A stretch of DNA of 64,000 nucleotides from JBBDRJ01 sp963766295 (lineage in GTDB: Bacteria; Actinomycetota; JAICYB01), in contig CAVXYW010000001.1 of assembly GCA_963766295.1 (NCBI GenBank), positions 62,001-126,000 of the forward strand, in the 5' to 3' direction. The notes below the pieces were generated by a model. That model ran no database searches. It saw only the letters and a list, made by a program, of their open reading frames with translations, and was not told the DNA's origin. Both the position numbers and the translations under genes were made by a program. Positions 34,352 to 42,579 of the stretch are shown here, piece by piece. Position 1 is the first letter of the stretch. Each line of letters begins with the position of its first letter.

Positions 34352-34600
34352 ATGACGAAGAAAGTAAAGAAGCGAACGAAAGGCGTCACCCGGCTCTCTT
34401 CGAAGAACCAGGCGACGATCCCGGTGTCCGTTCTGCGCGACGCGGGTGTTCGAGCCGGCGAACCCCTGCGCGTCGAAGCTGCGGGGCCAGGTGAGATTCG
34501 ACTCGTCAGCGTGCGCGGACGGATCGAAAGATTCGCGGGTTCACTTCCCGCGACATATCCGAAGGGTTACCTCCGAAAGATTCGGCGCGAATGGCGTTAG
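34352..34600 (+). CDS. AbrB/MazE-like antitoxin (VapB type)
   Basis: 82 aa. A basic N terminus, then a SpoVT/AbrB swapped-hairpin DNA-binding domain: TRLSSKNQATIPVSVLRDAGVRAGEPLRVEA. The C-terminal tail (ERFAGSLPATYPKGYLRKIRREWR) is the usual toxin-binding, partly disordered region of VapB proteins. The last 10 bases overlap the toxin gene. TATCCT at 34340-34345 lies 6 bases before the ATG and no ribosome-binding site is seen, so the mRNA may be leaderless. VapB normally autorepresses its operon with VapC. Confidence 0.85.
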   Translation: MTKKVKKRTKGVTRLSSKNQATIPVSVLRDAGVRAGEPLRVEAAGPGEIRLVSVRGRIERFAGSLPATYPKGYLRKIRREWR

Positions 34601-34989
34601 TTGTTCTGGACACGAGTGTTCTCATCGGATTCCTCGATCCGAGCGACGCACACCACGAGCGCTCGCGACGAGCACTACAGGCACCCGACGTGATCGAGAG
34701 TGAGTGGATAATTCCGACGACTGTTTGTGCCGAACTCCTCGTCGGAGCGCATCGTGCCGGACGCCAAGCGGTCGCAACGATCGAATCCTTCATCGACGAG
34801 GGCGTTGATCGCGTTGAGCCGATGAGCCTGGCGATCGCCAAGTTGGCCGCTCGTGTCCGGGCTGATCACCAACCGATCGGCTTAGCTGACGCGTTCGTTC
34901 TTGCCACTGCCGAAGCTGTGGCAGCCGACGCCGTCCTGACGACCGATCGTTCGTGGAAGCGCGTAAGCGATCGAGTTCGCGTGATCTAG
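34591..34989 (+). CDS. PIN-domain ribonuclease toxin (VapC type)
   Basis: 132 aa PIN domain with all expected acidic metal ligands: Asp7 (VVLDTSVLI), Glu48 (VCAELLVG), Asp100 (LADAFVLATA) and Asp119 (LTTDRSW). VapC toxins cleave RNA, usually tRNA or rRNA, when free of antitoxin; the target here is unknown. It overlaps the antitoxin gene by 10 bases, a typical VapBC arrangement. It ends 14 bases before the convergent enoyl-CoA hydratase stop. Confidence 0.9.
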   Translation: MALVVLDTSVLIGFLDPSDAHHERSRRALQAPDVIESEWIIPTTVCAELLVGAHRAGRQAVATIESFIDEGVDRVEPMSLAIAKLAARVRADHQPIGLADAFVLATAEAVAADAVLTTDRSWKRVSDRVRVI

Positions 34990-35003
34990 TAACGACGCTG
35001 CGA

Positions 35004-35792
35004 CTAGCGAAGTCGCGGTTCGATGCGCTTGCCTGACGAGAACGCTTTCTGGCCTTCGGCGAGAGCCTCCGGTGTGGTTCCGGCCGCCAGAAGCTGCGGC
35101 CCCGCTGCCAATGCGTTCGTCGCCGACTCCTCGGCACCCATCCACAGCGCACGAACCGTGGCCTGGACGGCATGTGCCGGCTGGGACGCGATGTCGCGAG
35201 CAACTCGAAACGCTGCTTCCTTCAGTTCGGGTGCGGGCACGACTTCGGAAACCATTCCGATCTCGTAAGCGCGCTTCGCCGACATGCGCTCGTAGTTACC
35301 GGTCAACGTCATCCGCGCGATCTCGCCGAACGGCATGCGCCGCATCATCAGCAGCGGCTCGAAGACGGCCGTCATCCCATAAGTGACATGAGGGTCGAAG
35401 AAGGTCACGTGGTCGGCGGCGATGATGAACTCGACCTCGCCGAGCATGTAGAACGCTCCACCGCACGCCATCCCGTTTACCGCGGCGATCACCGGCTTGT
35501 AGAGGTTGTTGGACTTCGGTCCGAGTTTCGCGCCCGGGTCTTCGTACGTCTCGGGATCGAACTCGGCTCCGTCGGACGGGATCTCGCTGCGATCGATACC
35601 GGTACAGAAGGCCTTCTCACCGGCGGCGGTAAGGACCACGCAACGAACGTCGTCATTCGTCTGTAGTGACTCCCATAGCCCGGACAATTCGTCGCACATC
35701 TTCGAGTTGAAGGCGTTGTAGACGTCCGGACGATTCAGCGTGACCGTCGCCACGCCTTCGTCCTCTTCGTAGAGAAGTGTTTCGAAGTTCAT
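35004..35792 (-). CDS. enoyl-CoA hydratase/isomerase family protein
   Basis: 262-aa crotonase-fold protein. Oxyanion-hole motifs are KAFCTGID and VNGMACGGAFYML. The two Glu residues of true hydratases are not found at the expected places (GGAFYMLGEVEF, TFFDPHVTYGM), so it may be an isomerase, hydrolase or lyase of the superfamily. The ATG at 35792 is chosen because the fold starts there (MNFETLLYEEDEGVATVTLNRPD); the frame is open further upstream. It lies 11 bases after the cyclase-family gene, probably in one operon with the WS/DGAT gene. Confidence 0.87.
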   Translation of the reverse strand: MNFETLLYEEDEGVATVTLNRPDVYNAFNSKMCDELSGLWESLQTNDDVRCVVLTAAGEKAFCTGIDRSEIPSDGAEFDPETYEDPGAKLGPKSNNLYKPVIAAVNGMACGGAFYMLGEVEFIIAADHVTFFDPHVTYGMTAVFEPLLMMRRMPFGEIARMTLTGNYERMSAKRAYEIGMVSEVVPAPELKEAAFRVARDIASQPAHAVQATVRALWMGAEESATNALAAGPQLLAAGTTPEALAEGQKAFSSGKRIEPRLR

Positions 35793-35803
35793 GGCTACCG
35801 ATG

Positions 35804-36730
35804 CTATTTGACCGCCACCGGCTGAACCGGCGCGCCCACCGCGGCGACGAATGGATCCGGCGTTGCCTCGAGCAGGAAGACATATGCACGGTCGGCGGCG
35901 CAATCCTCCGCCAGAGCTTCGAGATGGAAGTTCTGCCCCTGGATCATTCCCATCTCGACGAGGTCGAGCAGATGCACGGGAAGGAAGAGCCCCTCCATCT
36001 CGCCGGGCATCACTTCGAATGTGAGCGTGTCGTTGGCAACAGCAGCGACGTCGTGCATGCGGAACCAACGGACGGCATCCATCCCGATCCCGGGGCTCGG
36101 ATATCCGTAGGCCTTCTTGTCACCGGCATCGAGCAATTGGATGTGACCGGTACGGACAAGGACGATGTCCCCGACCTCCACTTTCACCCTCGCCAAGTCG
36201 GCCGCCGCATCGAGATCGGCTCCCGTGATCGCGTATCCCTCTTCCAACCGTTCGACACCTTTAGCACGTGCAACATCGAGCAGCACTCCGCGGCTCACCA
36301 GCGTTTTGACCTTGTCGATGGAAAGATGAGTCGCGCCGCCGGCCGTGATCACTTCGTCCCCGAATCCGTTGTAGACCCGGCCGTCGTAGCTGACGTGCGA
36401 GAAGGCGTCCCAATGCGTTGCGCACTGGAGGCCCATGACGACTGCATCGTCGCTGGCATGAAAGGCGTCGGCTTCCTTCCCGTAGCTCTGGTTCACCTGC
36501 GTCATGAGGTGGATCGGGTTGATCCGACCCGGCATCACGCCCGTCTGCGGACCGTCCGCATGAAGCGGAAGCCCGAGCGGAAAGCTCTCGCCACGCTTCA
36601 CGCACGCGGCCGCCCGCACTATGACTTCGGGCGTTATGAGGTTGAGGGTTCCGAGTTCGTCGTCGTCTCCCCAACGACCCCAGTTGTTGACCTCGCGCGC
36701 GAGATCGGTGAACTCACGCGGCAAGGCCAT
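35804..36730 (-). CDS. cyclase family metal-dependent hydrolase (kynurenine-formamidase-like)
   Basis: 308 aa of the Cyclase family (PF04199). The metal motif is CATHWDAFSHV, equivalent to the HxGTHxDxPxH signature in a diverged form, with further family blocks NPIHLMTQVNQSYG and VEVGDIVLVRTGH. Members hydrolyse amides or lactones such as N-formylkynurenine or isatin. Here the setting among lipid genes suggests a different carboxylic or lactone substrate. The ATG at 36730 (MALPREFTDLAREV) fits the family start. It follows the WS/DGAT gene by 13 bases. Confidence 0.85.
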   Translation of the reverse strand: MALPREFTDLAREVNNWGRWGDDDELGTLNLITPEVIVRAAACVKRGESFPLGLPLHADGPQTGVMPGRINPIHLMTQVNQSYGKEADAFHASDDAVVMGLQCATHWDAFSHVSYDGRVYNGFGDEVITAGGATHLSIDKVKTLVSRGVLLDVARAKGVERLEEGYAITGADLDAAADLARVKVEVGDIVLVRTGHIQLLDAGDKKAYGYPSPGIGMDAVRWFRMHDVAAVANDTLTFEVMPGEMEGLFLPVHLLDLVEMGMIQGQNFHLEALAEDCAADRAYVFLLEATPDPFVAAVGAPVQPVAVK

Positions 36731-36743
36731 ACGAGTTGGAGTT

Positions 36744-38150
36744 CTAGCCGCGCTCTTGCGCGGCCTTGAGTAGCTCGGCCTGAGCCTCGGGTATCGCATC
36801 CGCGAGACCCCAGAGATCGGGCATGAGCTCGCGGCAGGCGATGAAGCCCCAGTTGATGTTGTCGACGTAGGAGAGGACTGTGATGTTGAGGCCCGCGCCG
36901 TCCATAACCGGGCCCAGAGGGTTCAGTCCGACGAGTTTCGCGCCCGCGAAGTACAGCGGGAACGGTGGTCCCGGAACGTTGGAGATCACTACGTTGTGGA
37001 TCACGGGGTGCCGTTCTGCCAGGCGGAGGCCTGTGTACATCCGCGCAGCAAGGGAGAACGTTGTCGGGGCAGCGAACTCCATCCAGTTCGTCAGAAGGTC
37101 TGCGCCGATAGCGTTGTGCTCCTCCTTGGCTCCCTTGTTCGCCTCATGTATCGCCTGAAGTCGTTCGACGGGATCGACGATGTCCGTATGCAGCGACGTG
37201 AACATCGCGGACACACGGTTGCTGCCGATGACGTCCTTCTCGTCGTCACCGCGAACCGAAACTGGGCACGTAGCGATAAGCGACTTGTCCGGCAGCTCGT
37301 CGTGGTCGGCCAGGTATTTGCGCAGACCACTTGCAACGATCGTGAGAACCACGTCGTTAACGGTCGCGCCGAAAGCTCGCTTGATCTCCTTCACTTCGTC
37401 GAGCGAAGTAGTCGCGAACGCAACCTTGCGGTGTGGCGTGACCGGCTGATTGAACGATGTGCGCGGCGCGGTGAAGGGAGTGGCCATGCCGCTTCCGTCG
37501 CCGCCGCGACGACGACCGACCACGTTGGCAACCGACTTCACCGTCTGCGGCAGCACTTTGAAGATGTTGAGTGGGCGCCGCAACCGCGAAACCGCCGAGA
37601 ACGCCAAGAGCTCGACGTCCGTCGGCATCCGGTCCGGTTCCCAAGGCTGTTCCTCGACCGGCTCGGCAGGGTTCTGCTCCAAGTCGAAGAGATGGACCAT
37701 GAGGTTCGCGCCGGAGACTCCGTCGATCGTCGCGTGGTGCATCTTCGCAACGGACGCGACGTAGCCGTTCTGCAATCCCTCGACGATGAACATCTCCCAC
37801 AGCGGACGCGTGCGGTCGAGCGGTCGGCTCGCGATGTCGCCGACGATCTCGGAGAGTTCCTTCTCGCTTCCCGGTGCCGGACAACCGATCCGGTGGATGT
37901 GGTAGTCGAGGTCGAAATCCGGATCCTCGACCCACACCGGGTGGTGCAGGTTGAACGGGATGGGAGCCAGCTTGCGACGGAACGGCGGCACGAGGTGGAG
38001 GCGCTTGCTCATCACCTCTTTGACTCGCTCGAACGAGTAACCCTCAGCCACCGTGCTTGGGTCGAAAACGATCACACCCATCACGTGCATGTGCATGTTC
38101 GGCGTCTCGAAATAGAGGAACGTGGCGTCCAGGCCGCTCATCCGTTCCAT
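36744..38150 (-). CDS. wax ester synthase/diacylglycerol O-acyltransferase (WS/DGAT)
   Basis: 468 aa, normal length for actinobacterial Tgs proteins. The catalytic motif HHATIDG is at 138-144, with RPLWEMF upstream and VNDVVLTIV and NVVISNVPGPPFPLYFAG downstream, all family hallmarks. It uses acyl-CoA to acylate diacylglycerol or fatty alcohols, making storage lipid at the membrane. The start may be the ATG at 38150 or the Met three codons on. It is divergent from a LipC-like esterase and precedes a crotonase gene, an arrangement I recall as similar to the Rv0220-Rv0222 region of M. tuberculosis. Confidence 0.93.
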   Translation of the reverse strand: MERMSGLDATFLYFETPNMHMHVMGVIVFDPSTVAEGYSFERVKEVMSKRLHLVPPFRRKLAPIPFNLHHPVWVEDPDFDLDYHIHRIGCPAPGSEKELSEIVGDIASRPLDRTRPLWEMFIVEGLQNGYVASVAKMHHATIDGVSGANLMVHLFDLEQNPAEPVEEQPWEPDRMPTDVELLAFSAVSRLRRPLNIFKVLPQTVKSVANVVGRRRGGDGSGMATPFTAPRTSFNQPVTPHRKVAFATTSLDEVKEIKRAFGATVNDVVLTIVASGLRKYLADHDELPDKSLIATCPVSVRGDDEKDVIGSNRVSAMFTSLHTDIVDPVERLQAIHEANKGAKEEHNAIGADLLTNWMEFAAPTTFSLAARMYTGLRLAERHPVIHNVVISNVPGPPFPLYFAGAKLVGLNPLGPVMDGAGLNITVLSYVDNINWGFIACRELMPDLWGLADAIPEAQAELLKAAQERG

Positions 38151-38234
38151 CCGTCACCCCCTGAAGAAGTTGGACCGCTAGGCTACTGCGCCCCAAGAGC
38201 CGCGGCACAATAAGCGCTGCGGCACACTGAGGGC

Positions 38235-39527
38235 ATGCCGCGCATATTCCTCGCCGCTTCGCTCGTGGGTCTGGCGTTCACGCTCAACGCACGCCGGACG
38301 CTCAGGTGGCGGATCGCCGTGGTGCAGTCGTTCTTCGCCGCCTGGCTGACAATAGAGCTGGCCCCGCAGTTGCTCGTTCTACATCTGGCCGGAGTTGGGA
38401 TCTTCGTAGCCGCCGGCGGCGCCGCCGAGTGGCCGGGCTGGATCGCCTTGGTTATCTCCGCTGTAAGCGCTTTGCTCTTGATCGGGTTCGTCCGGGAGTC
38501 CTTTCGATCAGAAGCGCTTTTCGCGGACGCATTGAAGGATGTGATGGGTCCGGAAGAATCGAAACAGTTGTTGCGCTGGCGCGACTTCGCAAACCCGTTC
38601 AAGCTCTGGAGCCGTCGCATCCATCGCACTCGGAACCTTCCGTACGCGGCGCCGGGTGGACGCCGATTACGACTCGACATATGGCGATCGAAGGAGCAAA
38701 AGGAGGAAGGCCGACCTTGTCTGCTCTACGTCCCCGGTGGTGGCTGGTCGGCTCTTGTCACCAACAAGAACCAACAAGGCAAACCGCTTCTCATAGAAAT
38801 GGTGGCACGCGGCTGGGTGTGCTTCGCGATCAACTACCCAGTCAGTCCTCGCGCCAAGTTCCCCGACCACATCGTTGCGGTTAAGAGAGCGATCGCATGG
38901 ATCCGCGAGCACGCGCAAGAGTACGGCGGCGATCCGAGCTTCCTGATGATCAGCGGAGATTCTGCTGGCGGGCATCTTTCTTCGCTCGCCGCCCTTACGC
39001 CCGGCGATCCGGACTTTCAACCCGGCTTCGAAGACGCCGACACCACTATCCAAGCGGCGGCGCCGGTGTACGGCGTTTACGACTTCACCGGCGCGATGCT
39101 CGACGAGCTCGACCCGTGGATGCGACGACATAAGAAGGGCATGTTGCGTTTCCTCGAACGCGCTGTCGTCCAGCGGCGCCTGGGCAAGGATCGTGACTTC
39201 TTCGAGAGGATCTCTCCGTGGTATCGAGTGAACGCCGATGCGCCCCCGTTCTTCGTGATCCACGGATCGATGGATTCCCTGACTCTCGTGGCCGAGGCAC
39301 GCGCCTTCGCGGCGCGGCTAAGAGAGGTTTCCAGAGCGCCGGTGGTCTACGTCGAGCTACCTGGAGCCCAGCACGCATTCAACACCTTCATTTCGATCCG
39401 ATCGCTATACGCCGTGCGTGCAACCGCGCGGTTCGCGGACTGGGCGTACGAGCGCTGGGAGGCTAGCGGCGCTCCTCGCGAGCAACCGTCAGACCAAGCG
39501 ACTCGAAGTCCCACGTCGTCGGCGTGA
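38235..39527 (+). CDS. membrane-anchored alpha/beta hydrolase (LipC-like esterase/lipase)
   Basis: 430 aa. The N-terminal 110 or so residues contain about three hydrophobic helices; the rest is an HSL/BD-FAE-type esterase domain. The oxyanion segment is VPGGGW (HGGGW in most), the nucleophile elbow ISGDSAGG, the acid in HGSMDSLT and the His in GAQHAFN. It probably hydrolyses esters or lipids at the membrane. The neighbouring WS/DGAT makes such lipids, so the pair may balance storage and release. Its last 65 bases overlap the 3' end of the convergent CoA-ligase gene. Confidence 0.88.
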   Translation: MPRIFLAASLVGLAFTLNARRTLRWRIAVVQSFFAAWLTIELAPQLLVLHLAGVGIFVAAGGAAEWPGWIALVISAVSALLLIGFVRESFRSEALFADALKDVMGPEESKQLLRWRDFANPFKLWSRRIHRTRNLPYAAPGGRRLRLDIWRSKEQKEEGRPCLLYVPGGGWSALVTNKNQQGKPLLIEMVARGWVCFAINYPVSPRAKFPDHIVAVKRAIAWIREHAQEYGGDPSFLMISGDSAGGHLSSLAALTPGDPDFQPGFEDADTTIQAAAPVYGVYDFTGAMLDELDPWMRRHKKGMLRFLERAVVQRRLGKDRDFFERISPWYRVNADAPPFFVIHGSMDSLTLVAEARAFAARLREVSRAPVVYVELPGAQHAFNTFISIRSLYAVRATARFADWAYERWEASGAPREQPSDQATRSPTSSA

Positions 39528-41017
39528 TGCCCGCCGAACGCAGCAGGTGCTTCTGCACCCGCATCGTCGCTGTCTTCGGCAGTTCGTTCACGACATCGAC
39601 GTACCGCGGTATCGCGAAGTAGGGAAGCTTCTCCTTGAAGTACTCGAATAACTCTTCGGGGGACACTTCCTCCGTTGCAACGATGCATGCCTTGATGTCG
39701 TCCTCGGTCATAGCCGATGGAATCGCGACGATCGCCGCTTCCGCGATCTTCGGATGTGCAGCTATCGCGTATTCGAGCTGCACAGAGGACACGTTCTCGC
39801 CGCGACGCCTTACCGCGTCCTTCTTTCGGTCGACGAATGTCAGGTAACCCTCATCGTCGGCACGCGCCAGGTCGCCCGTGTGGTGCCAACCGCCGCGCAT
39901 GGCTTCGGCGGTTTCGTCCGGCTTGTTCCAGTAGCCGGTGTACAAAACGTCCGAAACGCGCGACCGGACGATCACTTCGCCCGGCGTTCCGACCGGAATA
40001 TCGCGGTCGTCGTCGTCGACGACGCGTACTTCGTACTGGGGCGCTGGACGGCCAATCGTTCCGGGCTTGCCCTTATCCGACAACGGCGTAAACGAGATCG
40101 CACCGGTTTCCGTCTGTCCGAACATGTTGGACTGAACGCGCACGCCGAATCGTTCTGTGAATCGTCGCCTCGTCCGCCGGCGCGAACGGGATCATGAACG
40201 CGACGCGCAGGTTGTGTTTCCTGTCCAACTCCGACTCAGGTTGGCCAAGTAACGCCATTCCCATCGCGCCCACGCCCGAGAAAACCGTCGCACCCGTCTC
40301 AGCGAAACGAGTTAGGGCAGCACCAGGCGAGAACTCGGCATCGAGAACTGCGGTAACTCCGTGCACCAGTGCACCGAAGAGCATCCCTCGAGCCCAGCCA
40401 TGGAAGAGCGGAAGCGCGGAGTACAACACATCGCCTTCGCCGTATTCGAGCAAGGTGTTCGCCTCGATCGGCGCACGCGTGTGGTAGCCGTTGGGGATCA
40501 TGCACCCCTTCGGCATGCCCGTAGTGCCGGACGTGTACATGATCGCGACGGTGTCGGCCGCGGTTAGATCAATATTCGGGACCGCCGACGGCTGAGTTGG
40601 AATGTGATGAACACCGAAGGTGAACCGCAGGTCGGGAAGTCCGGCTCGAACGGCGTCGACAGCCGCGATGCCCTCGGCGTCGCCGACGACCACCGACGCA
40701 GCCGAGTCGTGTAGTTGGTATTGCAAGAAGTCGCCCTTCAAGAACACATTGACGGGAACGTGGATCGCTCCGAGCCGGGCGCACGCGAAGATCAGGTCGA
40801 CGTGCTCGATGCAGTTCGGAAGGATCGTCGCTACGCGGTCACCCTTCTTGACACCCACCGCCGCAAGACCAGCGGCGATTCTCTCGGCTCGCTCGTGCAT
40901 CTCGCCGAACGTCCGTCGCACTCCGCCGCACTCGACGAAGGGTTGATCGCCTTTGGATCCGGCTCTTTCCCGTAAGACTTCGGGCACCACGCTGAGGTCG
41001 GACATGGCGTCCGGCAT
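39463..41017 (-). pseudogene. AMP-dependent acyl-CoA ligase (CaiC-like) with one +1 frameshift
   Basis: Two frames together rebuild one about 518-residue ANL ligase. The first covers MYTSGTTGMPKG and FHGWARGMLFGALV to ADEATIH; skipping one base near 40156 continues ERFGVRVQSNMFGQTETG, the hinge HHTGDLARADDEGYL and FVDRKKDAVRRRGENVSS. This last block recalls crotonobetaine/carnitine-CoA ligases and related FadDs. All motifs are otherwise intact, so either a very recent lesion or a sequence error is likely. Two ATGs (41017 and 41005) could start it. It is divergent from a dienoyl-CoA reductase gene across a 14-base gap containing an inverted repeat. Confidence 0.87.
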
Positions 41018-41035
41018 ACCATGTCCGCGACATGG
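41001..41035. promoter_or_regulatory. inverted-repeat cluster overlapping divergent start codons
   Basis: GACATGG (41001-41007), CCATGTC (41019-41025) and GACATGG (41029-41035) form two overlapping inverted repeats; the second pair is a perfect 17-base palindrome with a CGC centre. It overlaps the ATG of the reductase gene and adjoins the ligase start, so a bound regulator could block both. Part of the symmetry comes from the ATG start codons themselves, which lowers confidence. Confidence 0.4.
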
Positions 41036-41901
41036 GACTCCCAGATCCGCCCGGCGATGGCTCGTCCGCGCTTCCCGACGGGACGTTCGACGGCAAGGTC
41101 GTCGTTGTCACCGGCGGCGGCACGGGACTGGGTAAAGGCATAGCCCTAGAGTTCGCCCGCCTCGGCGCGACGATCGCGATCGTGTCGCGGAGTCCGGAAC
41201 ATCACGAAGCCGGAAGGAAGGCAGTAGAAGCACTTGGAGCCAAGGCGATCGCGGTCGGATGCGACATCCGCGAGCCCGATCAGGTCGAGGCGGCATTCGA
41301 TGCTGTGCAAGGCGAGCTCGGCTTACCGGATGTCCTGGTTAACAACGCAGCGGGCAACTTTCCCGTCCCGGCTGAGGATTTATCGCCGAATGGTTGGCGT
41401 GCCGTAACTCGCATCGTTCTGGACGGAACCTTCTTCTGCTCACGTGAGTTCGGCCGTCGCCACATCGCAGCCGGTACGCCCGGCGTCATCGTGAGCATCG
41501 GCGCCTCTTACTCGTGGACGGGCGGCCCGGGCTTTGCGCACTCCGCTGCGTCGAAAGCGGGCGTCAAGAACCTGACCGAAACGCTCGCCGTTGAATGGGC
41601 TCCGTATGGGATCCGGGTCAACTACCTCGTCCCGGGGCTCATCCCTCACGACGACGAACCGGAGCAGATCAAGAACGTTCCGGGCCGCGGAGGGAAAGAA
41701 GGTGGAACGATTCCCGCCGGACGCGTTGGGTTACCACGCGAGTTCGGATGGGCAGCGACATTCCTGGCCTCGCCTTACGCGGCGTACGTAACCGGAGCAA
41801 CACTCGTCGTCGATGGCGCGAACTGGCAACGCCGGACGATGATGCAGCCGGAGTTCACACCGATCCGCGACCAGCTCGGCAAAGTGGCATTCGAGTCATA
41901 A
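41032..41901 (+). CDS. SDR, 2,4-dienoyl-CoA reductase-like
   Basis: 289 aa short-chain dehydrogenase. The NADP(H) loop is VTGGGTGLGKG; NNAAGNFPVPAEDLSPNGW is the hallmark of peroxisomal-type 2,4-dienoyl-CoA reductases; and the usual YxxxK is replaced by HSAASKAG, as in that group. It would reduce dienoyl-CoA during beta-oxidation of unsaturated chains. It is divergent from a CoA ligase that probably supplies the pathway and ends 3 bases before the convergent TetR gene. Confidence 0.87.
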   Translation: MGLPDPPGDGSSALPDGTFDGKVVVVTGGGTGLGKGIALEFARLGATIAIVSRSPEHHEAGRKAVEALGAKAIAVGCDIREPDQVEAAFDAVQGELGLPDVLVNNAAGNFPVPAEDLSPNGWRAVTRIVLDGTFFCSREFGRRHIAAGTPGVIVSIGASYSWTGGPGFAHSAASKAGVKNLTETLAVEWAPYGIRVNYLVPGLIPHDDEPEQIKNVPGRGGKEGGTIPAGRVGLPREFGWAATFLASPYAAYVTGATLVVDGANWQRRTMMQPEFTPIRDQLGKVAFES

Positions 41902-41904
41902 ACG

Positions 41905-42501
41905 CTACGGCCGGAGCAGTAATGCAACGACCGACGGAAGTAGTCCCGTCGGGATGGCGTCCGGATCCAGAGCCTGCATCAGTCCGTGCCCTAAAGAGCC
42001 CGCGACGATCGCTATAGCGAGTTGGTCGGCCGACATCGGCGGACGCACGCCAGCTTGCGTGAACTGTTCGTCGATTAAAGACGCGATGGCCTCCACCATC
42101 CGTGCGTAGGCCTTCCGAACCATGCGCTTCAATTTCGGATCCCGAACGGCCTGCACGAACACTTCGAGCTCCAGTTGCCCGCCGTGCTGCTTGCGTTCCT
42201 GCTCGGTTAGCAATCGCTGCGCAGCGGCCAACTTTTCCTCGATGGTGTGCGCGTCAGCGAGAGCCGACTCAAGCGACGTCACGAGGTAGGCGATGTTGCG
42301 CTCGACCAGAGCCTCGAGAAGCTCGTCCTTGCTCTCGAAGTTGTAGTACAGGGCCCCCTTGGAGAAGCCCGCAGCCTCGGCGACGTCGTCCACCGACGTT
42401 GCGTCGAAGCCCCGCCTGGCGAAAAGCCGCTCCGCGGCGTCCAGCAGACGCTTCCGCGTGAGCTCCCTGGACTCGGCCCTGGTAAGTCTTTGGGTGGTCA
42501 T
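41905..42501 (-). CDS. TetR-family transcriptional regulator
   Basis: 198 aa. The N-terminal helix-turn-helix is canonical: RKRLLDAAERLFARRGFDATSVDDVAEAAGFSKGALYYNFESKDELL. The C-terminal ligand domain is helical and of normal length. The ATG at 42501 gives this exact start; the frame is open upstream over the divergent gene but without similarity. It is divergent from the R2-like oxidase gene, with palindromes between them, so it probably represses that gene and itself. It is the only classical repressor in the window and therefore a candidate for the recurring TGAC-N5-GTCA sites, although its own region carries different palindromes. Confidence 0.93.
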   Translation of the reverse strand: MTTQRLTRAESRELTRKRLLDAAERLFARRGFDATSVDDVAEAAGFSKGALYYNFESKDELLEALVERNIAYLVTSLESALADAHTIEEKLAAAQRLLTEQERKQHGGQLELEVFVQAVRDPKLKRMVRKAYARMVEAIASLIDEQFTQAGVRPPMSADQLAIAIVAGSLGHGLMQALDPDAIPTGLLPSVVALLLRP

Positions 42502-42506
42502 GTGTT

Positions 42507-42547
42507 TTGAAATCCGACTGATTGGTATGTTAATACCGAACGGTCGG
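42507..42547 (+). promoter_or_regulatory. sigma-70-like promoter with overlapping operator palindromes
   Basis: TTGAAA (42507-42512), 17-base spacer, TTAATA (42530-42535) makes a plausible promoter for the R2-like gene. GGTAT-GTTA-ATACC (42524-42537) is a perfect palindrome overlapping the -10, and CCGAACGGTCGG (42536-42547) is a near-palindrome of TetR-operator type directly after it. Binding of the divergent TetR here would block transcription. Confidence 0.55.
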
Positions 42548-42579
42548 AACTTGCCAGAAACCGTCACCGGAGGCCAGCT

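Noticed and set aside
34352..34989. VapBC pair as evidence of a mobile island
   Set aside because: No integrase, transposase, tRNA, att repeats or clear base-composition change surrounds it.
36996..38213. 405-codon plus-strand frame opposite the WS/DGAT gene
   Set aside because: The minus strand encodes a complete WS/DGAT with all motifs; the opposite frame has no family similarity and no start signal.
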